NCBI GenBank assembly: GCA_035560415.1
Contig: DATMZG010000038.1
Coordinates: 1-9,822, forward strand
Direction of reading: 5' to 3'
Length of the DNA: 9,822 nt
Source: DATMXT01 sp035560415
Lineage (GTDB): Bacteria; Bacillota; Clostridia; Oscillospirales; Feifaniaceae
In this document: in pieces, positions 1 through 6,094 of the stretch
Position numbering within the stretch: position 1 is the first letter of the stretch
How the letters are laid out: each line of letters starts with the position of its first letter
Translations under genes and position numbers: made by a program
The notes under the pieces: generated by a model
Told to the model about the DNA's origin: nothing
Seen by the model: only the letters and a program-made list of their open reading frames with translations
Database searches by the model: none

Positions 1-42
1 ATATTGGGCGGCAGGACTGCAAATATTGAAATCGGACAAAAG

Positions 43-76
43 AATACCCCTGTAACCGCACGGTTACAGGGGTATT
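43..76 (-). terminator. Intrinsic terminator of the SLH surface-protein gene
   Basis: A 16-nt inverted repeat (arms 43-58 and 61-76; in practice a 15-bp stem with a 4-nt loop at 58-61) lies 22 nt past the stop codon of the minus-strand gene. Read on the minus strand, the stem is followed by a T-rich stretch (TTCTTTT), which is typical of a rho-independent terminator. The inner part of the stem (CCCTGTAACCG and its complement) recurs almost exactly in the terminator at 9124-9165. Confidence 0.85.
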
Positions 77-98
77 GTCCGTTTAAAGTGGCGCTATC

Positions 99-3000
99 TC
101 ACTTTCCCAGCAGATTGTACAGCACCTGCGCCATTTGTGCACGGGTCGTCGTGTCGGCGGGGCTCAGTATGCCGTCCGAGCCGCCGACCGTGCCGGTTTC
201 GACGAGCAGCGCCATGGCCTCTTTGGCCCAGGGCGCAATCTGTCCGGCGTCCGCAAACTGACTGAGCGTTTTGCCGCCATCTCCCTGCGGAAGCTCCCCG
301 ATGACCTTCAGCGCGTTGTAGAGCAGCGTGAACATCTCCTGACGGGTGATCGGGCTCGCCGGCGCGTACAGGTTGTCGCCCACGCCCGCCGTGATGCCGA
401 GGCCCTTTGCCGCCGCGAGGTAGCCGGTGTAGTAGGTATCCCCTGCATCCGCAAAGTTGTCGGCAGGGCTCGCGTCGGAGACAATGCCGTAAGCTCTCAT
501 CATGAGGACGAGAAAATCGCCGCGGGTCAGTTTGGCGTCAGGGCTGTATGTACGCCCGTCCCCCGTGCCCGACGTGATACCGCGTGCCGCAATGAAGCTC
601 ACGGCCTTGCCGTACCACGCGCCCGCAGGCACATCGCCAAAGCTCACCTTGCCGTACGCGACGGCGTAGTCGCTGAAATGGGTTGTGGTAAAGGTGACCG
701 TCCCCGTCGCCTCGTCGTAATGTCCGTTTGGCACGCAGGCGGCATTCCCCGCGCCGTCGATGTACCAGATGACGATGCTCTCCGGGTTTGCCTTCTCCGC
801 CTCCGTCGGCGCATAGGGGATGCTCACCGTCACAGGCGCGCCGGGATTTGACCAGTCGACCTGTTCTCCGTCAATTTTCAGCGTGAGTGAAATCAGGGGC
901 CTTGTGCCGACCTTATCACGCACATCTTCGGGCAGGGAGGATTTGTCCCCCTCACTTACGATGATTTCCGCCTGCCGCCCGTCAGACCCGGCAACGCCAT
1001 AGAGCATATTGGACGGGATGACGACCTGGGCGATATCGCTGCACAAAACGATGGTTTTCCGCAAGCCGGAAGTCGTCAAATCCGCGAGCGGTATGCGCAT
1101 GGCGTTTTGAGGCACCGGCTGCGGCCCGTCGCGGTCGTCATTTTTGCTCGAACCGGTACGGACAAACGTGGCCTCAATCGTGTGGGCTGCCATAACTTCA
1201 GTGAAGGTGTAGCTTGAAAGGACGCCCTGCGGCTCGCCGTCGACCGTGACGGCGCCTATCCGGAAGCCCGGCCGTGCCACGACAGAAAAGGTTTGGTCGC
1301 AGCCTGCCGGCACGCTCACTTCACCGCTCGGGGTGATCCTGCCGCCCTCGCCCGCCGTTGCCGTAATGATATAGGCCTGCGACCACTGCGCGTAGACCAT
1401 CATGTGCCCGACCGCCATCGTATCCGCGGTGAGCGCCGTGCCGCTGCCGCCCGGCGACGAGTTCCATCCGACAAAGACATAGTCCGCTCTTGTCGGCGGC
1501 CCGGGAAGTGTTTCCACGGACTCAAGCATGGGGACAGTCATCGTTTCGGGACTTGCCTGCGTGTCGCCGCCGTTTTTGTCAAAGGTGATGGTGGCGGCCA
1601 GCGCAGGATAGCCGTCATTGCTGGATGGGATAGACGCCCAAGCGCAAAACTCGCCCATTTCGGCATTAATATCATCTTCCAGAAGCGCCGCAAAGCCGGC
1701 GCTCTTCATCTCGGCTGTCGTTTTGCCGGTCAGCAAAAGAATTCTGCCCCCGTCGACCCCGAAGTCGGCCTTTGTGCCCACGGGGACGCCGTCCACAGTC
1801 TGGGCCGCGTCGTAGTTCCAGTAGCCGCCGGCCTCGTTGTCATATGCCATCCCGCCAAAACCGCCGACGACAGCGTCCGCGCCGCCCGCGGCATCCCCCG
1901 CGGCATAGCAGTTTGTGATGACGGAGTTGCTGTCGGCGATTCCGGCAAAACCGCCGACGAACGCCTCTTCTCCGCCTGCCGCGTTCCCCGCCGCAAAGCT
2001 GTCGCAGACGGCGCTGTAATTGATGGGGAGCCCCAAAAAGCCGCCGACACAGGAGCCCTCGCCGCCCGTGACATCCCCTGTGGCGAAGCAGCCTGAGATT
2101 TCGTCGTACTCCGCATATCCGATGAGCCCGCCCGCGCAGGCGCCGTAGCCTCCCGTGACATTCCCTGTGGCGCGGTTAAATACAATCCGGCTGTTCACGT
2201 CATATCCGAGCAGGCCGCCGACATAAAAATCGTCGCCGCCAATTGCGGTTGCGTCCGAGATGCACGCGCCGATATCGCAGCCATAGCTGTATCCCGCAAG
2301 GCCGCCGACGTAATAAGCGCCCTCACCGGACACAACGCCCGTGACCGAGCAGAGAATAATTTCGCAGTTGTACATCTCCCCCGCGAGGCCGCCGACGGAG
2401 GATTCGCCTCCAAAATAGATGGCGACTTCCTCCAGACAGACGTTGGCGATATCCCCGCCTTCGGCGTAGCCGAACAGTCCCGCGCAGCTCAGGATGGCGT
2501 CGGGATTTGCGGCCGTGCCGATTCTGAGATTCGTGATGCGTTTGCCATTGCCGTCAAAGTTTCCTTTGAAAGGCATATCAAAATTGCCGATTGGCGCCCA
2601 GTCGTGCCCTGCAAGGTTGATTTCAGCGACGCTGTCGGCGATTTTTACGGTATATCCGAAGAGGTCATATCCTCCGGAATTGACCCGGCGGGCCACCCAC
2701 GCGAGCTCCTCGGCGCTGTCGACGGTGTAGGTCTGCGTCTCGTAGTCATAATCGGGCTGTGCTTCCACCGCGGCCTGGAGGTCCATCCAGTAGTTTGTCC
2801 AATATGCGGTGAGCGTGAGGTCATGGCCCGGCATGGGGTAATAGGAGCCTTGATAATAGAGATTTCCGTCGCCGTCGACCCATCCGGCCAGGATATATCC
2901 GTTTTTGGACAGCCCGTCTGCGTCCAGCACACCAAACGGCTCGCCCGACACATACCGGGACCCGTCCTCGGGAACCGTACCCGAGACGCCGGCGCCCGCC

Positions 3001-5222
3001 TCATAAGTCGCGGTATACGTCGTCGCCCATTTCGCGTAGAAAGTCACGTCCTCACTGCCCATCGAATAGGTGCTGCCGCCCGCGTAAAGCGTGCCGGAGC
3101 CGTCGCCGGCGGTCGTCCAGCCCACAAAGCGGCAGTCCGCTTTCTCAAGGTCGTCGCCAAAGGCCACCTCTACGCCGTCGCCCTCTCTGTAAACGCCCCC
3201 ATCCGTGGGGACGGTGCCCGTGCCGGTGTTTGGGTCATAGGTGACGGTGTAGGTGGGCGCCCACTGGGCGAAGAAGGTGACATTTTCGTCGCCCATCGTA
3301 TAGACGTCGCCCTCGTAGTAGGCGTCGCCGCTCCCGCCGCTCTCGAGCGTCCAGAAATCAAACACAAAGTTCTCTTTTGTGAGAGCTTCGCCGGACAGCA
3401 CCGTCACCCCTTCGCCCGTTTCGTATTCTGTAGAGTCTGTCGGGACGGTTCCCGCTCCTGTGTTGACGTCGTAGGTGACCGTATAGGTCGGCAGCGGCTC
3501 CCATTTTGCGTAGATGTCGGTGTCATCCGTGATGGGGTCGTCAAAGTCAAACTCCGCGTTAAAATCGGCCGTGGCATACCAGCCGTCAAAGGAAAAATGT
3601 GCTTTTGTGGGGTCTGACGCGGGCGGGTCAATCGCCGTGCCGTCGGCGACGGACAAGGTTTTGTATGCGGTCATGCCGGCGTCGGTGTAAAACGTCACGG
3701 TGTACATGTGGTCGCTCTCCTCCGGCGCCGTAAAGAGGAGCCCTTCGAAATAGGGGAAGCCGCCGTTTACGCCGTAGGCCGACGACCACTCGAGGCCGGA
3801 GCCCCGATTGCCGTTTAGCAGGTCGGCAAAGGCCGTGCCGGTCATCTCGTCTGCGGTTTTCTTAGTCGATGTGTCCGTTGTGTGGTCCATGCCCACCCGG
3901 GACGCGGCGGGGCGCGCCGTGCCGCCCACAATCTGGTCTGCGTCCGCGTTCCAATATCCGTATGTGACGGTGCTGTTGGCGTAAGCGCTGCGGAGCAGCC
4001 CGGAGGCGTATCCGTTACTTTGCGTCGTCTCGATATCTCCCGCGGCGTAGCAGTTTGTGACGCTGGCGGTATAAGCGTCGCCAATCAGACCGCCGGCAAC
4101 GCCCGACGTCAAAATGCTGCCGGTCGCGAAAGCGTTTTGAACGCTGCCGCCCATGGCGGCCCCGATCAGGCCGCCCGTGTAACTGGCTCCGGAGATATCC
4201 CCTGTGGCAAAGCAGCTGTCCACGGTGGCGTTGGAAGAGCCGATGAGCCCGCCTGTCCGCGAGCTGCCGTTGCTTGAAAGGGAGGATACGTCGCCGGTGG
4301 CGTAGCTGCCGGTCACGTTGCCGTAAGTGTAGCCGCCCATGATATCAATCCTGCCGATGAGGCCGCCCACGAATTTCATGCCCACTGCGCCCGTGTCCGT
4401 GTCCGCCACGGTCCCGGTGGCGAGACAGTCCCTGACGCTGCCGGAGAGGATGTACCCCACAAGCCCGCCGACAGACTGTACATAGTCCTCGCCCGTCGTG
4501 AGGCTCACGTCGGAGGAGCAGTTTTCAATGTCGGTCCCGTTGCGGTCGATATAGCAGTTGAGCACCCCCACGAGGCCGCCTATGCCGTTATCCATATCGA
4601 TGGCTGTGCTGCTGGCGTCTATGCTGCCCGAAACGGTGCAGTTTGACAGCAGCGTGTTTTCCGCCCAGCCGACCACGCCGCCGACACTCAGAGAGCCACT
4701 CTCGGCACAGACGGAGATACCCGCCAGTTCGAGGTCTTCGATGACCGCCGTGCCGATGTCGGTCGGGTAGGTGTGCCCGAAGAGGCCGATGTACCGCAAC
4801 GGCGAGGGGGCGGCCGCCGTCCCGATGGTCATATTTGAAATCGTGTAGCCGCCGCCGTCGAAAGTGCCGCCAAAGCCGCGGTTGCCCGTGCCGATGGGCG
4901 TCCAGAAATGGCCGGACAAATCGAGGCCGCCGCTCAATACAAACGTATAACCGTCATAAATGCGGTCGCCGTAAGGCGAGGCCACGACAGGCGCGTCCGA
5001 CACCGGGTCGTTCACCTGATTGGCCAGCCACGCAAGCTCGGCCTCGGAGCTGATGGTATAGATCTTGGAGCCTGCGTCATAATCGGGGGCGACTTCCGCC
5101 GCGTATCCCTCATCGGTCCAATAGTCTTCCGGGTCTGCGGCTGCCGCCCTGCCGGCCAGCGCCGTGAAAAACAGCGCAAGCGTCAGCACGGGCAACAGGG
5201 CTTTTTTAATAAATTTCATCAT
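99..5222 (-). CDS. Large secreted SLH-domain surface protein with GLUG and InlB B-repeats
   Basis: The product is an envelope protein of about 1,707 residues, probably a surface adhesin or stalk anchored non-covalently to secondary cell-wall polymer. Numbered from the ATG at 5222: signal peptide 1-29 (basic KFIKK, hydrophobic core, A-A-A cut site); an N-terminal cap from about 34; GLUG repeats 176-403; four InlB/Listeria-Bacteroides repeats about 505-809; a second cap from 811; a second GLUG array 939-1126; a fifth InlB-type repeat about 1210-1281; a divergent InlB repeat 1283-1354; a charged linker; an unassigned domain about 1374-1524; and three SLH motifs about 1526-1569, 1589-1632 and 1652-1701. 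The SLH signature triplets read LTRGD, ITRQE and TTRAQ, so the last lacks the acidic residue. No LPXTG sorting motif is visible. ATGs at 5222 and 5219 both sit behind AAGGAG (5235-5230); the in-frame ATG at 5249 has no ribosome site and would add a hydrophilic tail before the signal peptide. Ligand unknown. The gene is divergent from a TetR gene, which probably controls it. Confidence 0.93.
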   Translation of the reverse strand: MMKFIKKALLPVLTLALFFTALAGRAAAADPEDYWTDEGYAAEVAPDYDAGSKIYTISSEAELAWLANQVNDPVSDAPVVASPYGDRIYDGYTFVLSGGLDLSGHFWTPIGTGNRGFGGTFDGGGYTISNMTIGTAAAPSPLRYIGLFGHTYPTDIGTAVIEDLELAGISVCAESGSLSVGGVVGWAENTLLSNCTVSGSIDASSTAIDMDNGIGGLVGVLNCYIDRNGTDIENCSSDVSLTTGEDYVQSVGGLVGYILSGSVRDCLATGTVADTDTGAVGMKFVGGLIGRIDIMGGYTYGNVTGSYATGDVSSLSSNGSSRTGGLIGSSNATVDSCFATGDISGASYTGGLIGAAMGGSVQNAFATGSILTSGVAGGLIGDAYTASVTNCYAAGDIETTQSNGYASGLLRSAYANSTVTYGYWNADADQIVGGTARPAASRVGMDHTTDTSTKKTADEMTGTAFADLLNGNRGSGLEWSSAYGVNGGFPYFEGLLFTAPEESDHMYTVTFYTDAGMTAYKTLSVADGTAIDPPASDPTKAHFSFDGWYATADFNAEFDFDDPITDDTDIYAKWEPLPTYTVTYDVNTGAGTVPTDSTEYETGEGVTVLSGEALTKENFVFDFWTLESGGSGDAYYEGDVYTMGDENVTFFAQWAPTYTVTYDPNTGTGTVPTDGGVYREGDGVEVAFGDDLEKADCRFVGWTTAGDGSGTLYAGGSTYSMGSEDVTFYAKWATTYTATYEAGAGVSGTVPEDGSRYVSGEPFGVLDADGLSKNGYILAGWVDGDGNLYYQGSYYPMPGHDLTLTAYWTNYWMDLQAAVEAQPDYDYETQTYTVDSAEELAWVARRVNSGGYDLFGYTVKIADSVAEINLAGHDWAPIGNFDMPFKGNFDGNGKRITNLRIGTAANPDAILSCAGLFGYAEGGDIANVCLEEVAIYFGGESSVGGLAGEMYNCEIILCSVTGVVSGEGAYYVGGLAGYSYGCDIGACISDATAIGGDDFYVGGLLGYDVNSRIVFNRATGNVTGGYGACAGGLIGYAEYDEISGCFATGDVTGGEGSCVGGFLGLPINYSAVCDSFAAGNAAGGEEAFVGGFAGIADSNSVITNCYAAGDAAGGADAVVGGFGGMAYDNEAGGYWNYDAAQTVDGVPVGTKADFGVDGGRILLLTGKTTAEMKSAGFAALLEDDINAEMGEFCAWASIPSSNDGYPALAATITFDKNGGDTQASPETMTVPMLESVETLPGPPTRADYVFVGWNSSPGGSGTALTADTMAVGHMMVYAQWSQAYIITATAGEGGRITPSGEVSVPAGCDQTFSVVARPGFRIGAVTVDGEPQGVLSSYTFTEVMAAHTIEATFVRTGSSKNDDRDGPQPVPQNAMRIPLADLTTSGLRKTIVLCSDIAQVVIPSNMLYGVAGSDGRQAEIIVSEGDKSSLPEDVRDKVGTRPLISLTLKIDGEQVDWSNPGAPVTVSIPYAPTEAEKANPESIVIWYIDGAGNAACVPNGHYDEATGTVTFTTTHFSDYAVAYGKVSFGDVPAGAWYGKAVSFIAARGITSGTGDGRTYSPDAKLTRGDFLVLMMRAYGIVSDASPADNFADAGDTYYTGYLAAAKGLGITAGVGDNLYAPASPITRQEMFTLLYNALKVIGELPQGDGGKTLSQFADAGQIAPWAKEAMALLVETGTVGGSDGILSPADTTTRAQMAQVLYNLLGK
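102..653 (-). other. Three C-terminal SLH motifs (cell-wall anchor)
   Basis: Three consecutive S-layer-homology motifs, each with an F-x-D-x start, an aromatic-rich helix, a G-x-(T/V)-x-G turn and a TR-containing signature (LTRGD, ITRQE, TTRAQ). In the known family three SLH motifs form a pseudo-trimeric pocket that binds pyruvylated secondary cell-wall polysaccharide, so the protein should sit on the outer face of the wall. The final lysine of the protein follows directly after SLH3. Confidence 0.9.
1845..2408 (-). repeat. GLUG repeat array 2, period 29-30 residues
   Basis: Seven units with cores such as VGGLAG, VGGLLG, AGGLIG, VGGFLG and VGGFAG are spaced 29, 29, 29, 29, 30 and 30 residues apart, which is a very even period for one solenoid coil. 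An eighth, weaker core (AGLFG) lies just before the array. Cysteines recur at an equivalent place in several coils (C-x-x-x-G). Confidence 0.83.
2796..3710 (-). repeat. Four tandem InlB B-repeats (Listeria-Bacteroides repeats)
   Basis: Four consecutive units of about 70-75 residues each start with a strand of the form YTVTY or YTATY and end with a [YF]A[KQ]W or AYW motif, with an internal [FG]xxW (for example FDGWY, FVGWT). This is the signature of the InlB B-repeat/Flg_new family, a small beta-grasp-like spacer domain in Gram-positive surface proteins. Units 2 and 3 share a T-G-x-G-T-V-P-T-D core and so look like recent copies of each other. A fifth unit sits at about 1380-1595. Confidence 0.85.
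4014..4697 (-). repeat. GLUG repeat array 1 (within the SLH protein)
   Basis: This segment encodes seven or eight imperfect repeats with a core of the type [VTIA]GG[LV][VI]G, followed after a short gap by pieces such as NC-x-x-x-G or CFATGDI. Such Gly-rich GLUG repeats occur in secreted bacterial surface proteins and are expected to stack as a beta-solenoid (inference). Spacing is irregular, about 26-38 residues, less even than in array 2. Confidence 0.8.
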
Positions 5223-5233
5223 ATCCTCACTCC

Positions 5234-5262
5234 TTGCGAACATCCCCAACCAATGGTATAAT
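5234..5262 (+). promoter_or_regulatory. Candidate sigma-A promoter for the TetR gene
   Basis: TTGCGA (5234-5239) and a perfect TATAAT (5257-5262) are separated by exactly 17 bp on the plus strand. Transcription would begin near 5269 and run through the palindromes at 5275-5324 before reaching the GTG start at 5360. The -35 box directly abuts and overlaps the Shine-Dalgarno site of the divergent surface-protein gene. Confidence 0.6.
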
Positions 5263-5274
5263 TAGTCTTAAAGC

Positions 5275-5324
5275 ATACAGTGACACTGTATAATGACATA
5301 AGTCATTATACTTGGTCATTATAC
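5275..5324. promoter_or_regulatory. Stacked palindromic operators, probable TetR binding sites
   Basis: Two inverted repeats overlap. The first is ATACAGTG-A-CACTGTAT (5275-5291), perfect 8-bp arms around one base. The second is GTATAATGAC, four bases, GTCATTATAC (5288-5311), perfect 10-bp arms. A third copy of GTCATTATAC follows in direct orientation at 5315-5324. TetR-family dimers typically bind short palindromes beside their own gene, so autoregulation plus control of the divergent surface gene is the simplest reading (inference). Confidence 0.65.
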
Positions 5325-5346
5325 AATGTATGTCGACTGAAATCAA
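5318..5346 (-). promoter_or_regulatory. Candidate sigma-A promoter for the SLH protein gene
   Basis: On the minus strand TTGATT (5346-5341) is followed after 17 bp by a perfect TATAAT (5323-5318). Transcription would start near 5311 and cross the palindromes before the ATG at 5222. The -10 box lies inside the third GTCATTATAC half-site, so a repressor bound there would cover the promoter. Confidence 0.62.
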
Positions 5347-5359
5347 CAGGAGTTTAGCC

Positions 5360-5986
5360 GTGAAAAAAGAAAAATCGACCCGCCGCAAAGAACAGGGCGA
5401 GGCGACAAAAAAGAAAATATCCGAGACCGCGCAGCGGCTTTTTGTCGAGCATGGCGTTGAAAACGTCACGGTGGACGATATTGTCACCGAAGTGGGCGTC
5501 GTGCGGGGGACCTTTTACGTCCATTTTGAATCCAAGGACGCCTTGATTTCCTCCCTGCTTTCGAGCCGCGCGGTCACGGTGGACGCGCAGTACGAGGCCT
5601 TTTTGGAGACCCTGCCGCCCGATATGCCCTCGGCCGAAATATTGCTTAAGCTCGCAGAGAAAATTTGCGACGTGATCGCGCAGGACATCGGCTTTGAGAC
5701 CATCAAAACCGTCTACAAAGTGCAGATGACGAGCGCCCCCAACGCGCAGGACACGTCGGGGTACGACAGGGCCGTCTATCGAATGATGTCGGAGGTGCTG
5801 ACAAAGGGTGTAAGCCGCGGTGAATTCAGAGCCGACCTTGCCCCAGAGGAACTGTCAAGGCATCTTGTCCTCGCCATCCGGGGGCTGACTTATGAGTGGT
5901 GCATCCGCTATCCCGATTTTGACTATAAGAGGCAGACGCTCGCGCATTTTAAGCTCCTGCTGGAAGGGATATTGGCGAAGAAATAA
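5360..5986 (+). CDS. TetR/AcrR-family transcriptional regulator
   Basis: This is a cytoplasmic DNA-binding repressor of about 208 residues, a normal length for the family. Residues about 16-63 form the TetR helix-turn-helix: an ISETAQRLFVEHG first helix, then VTVDDIVTEVGVVRGTFYVHFESKDAL, with the usual G-T-F-Y-x-H-F-x-S-K-D/E-x-L ending. The remaining helical part is the variable ligand/dimer domain and gives no ligand clue. The start is placed at GTG 5360 because AGGAG (5348-5352) lies 7 nt before it. Upstream in-frame starts (ATG 5330, TTG 5312) have no ribosome site and fall in the operator/promoter region. It is divergent from the SLH gene with palindromes between, so it probably represses itself and that gene. 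A small hairpin (6001-6015) and the terminator at 6034-6074 follow. Confidence 0.92.
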   Translation: MKKEKSTRRKEQGEATKKKISETAQRLFVEHGVENVTVDDIVTEVGVVRGTFYVHFESKDALISSLLSSRAVTVDAQYEAFLETLPPDMPSAEILLKLAEKICDVIAQDIGFETIKTVYKVQMTSAPNAQDTSGYDRAVYRMMSEVLTKGVSRGEFRADLAPEELSRHLVLAIRGLTYEWCIRYPDFDYKRQTLAHFKLLLEGILAKK

Positions 5987-6033
5987 ATGGGAGCCGTAAA
6001 AGCGGGGGGACCGCTTCTAGGCTTAGGCGAATA

Positions 6034-6074
6034 AAAGGGCCGGACTGCGCAATTGTTTCGCAGTCCGGCCCTTT
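6034..6074 (-). terminator. Intrinsic terminator between convergent TetR and reductase genes
   Basis: Perfect 16-bp arms (6034-6049 and 6059-6074) with a 9-nt loop form a very GC-rich stem. On the minus strand the stem ends in a T run (TTTTATT), so it terminates the reductase gene whose stop codon is at 6095-6097. The plus strand has only a short T stretch, so it may be bidirectional for the TetR gene as well. A second small palindrome, TAGACAA-T-TTGTCTA (6074-6088), abuts it. Confidence 0.85.
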
Positions 6075-6094
6075 AGACAATTTGTCTATTCCGA

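Noticed and set aside
1293..2096. Plus-strand 267-codon frame opposite the second GLUG array
   Set aside because: The apparent repeats are just the antisense of the GLUG coding repeats.
1845..2408. Regular 87-90-bp periodicity that could suggest a CRISPR-like array
   Set aside because: The period is in frame and encodes degenerate GLUG repeats; there are no identical repeats with unique spacers and no cas genes.
2604..3617. Plus-strand 337-codon frame opposite the SLH protein
   Set aside because: It mirrors the repetitive minus-strand gene, has no family features and no ribosome site; treated as a shadow.
5223..5249. Longer start of the SLH protein (ATG 5249)
   Set aside because: It would put a hydrophilic stretch before the signal peptide and lacks a ribosome site, while AAGGAG precedes the ATGs at 5222/5219.
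6001..6015. Hairpin AGCGG-GGGGA-CCGCT as terminator of the TetR gene
   Set aside because: The stem is only 5 bp and is not followed by a T run; the strong hairpin at 6034-6074 is a better candidate.
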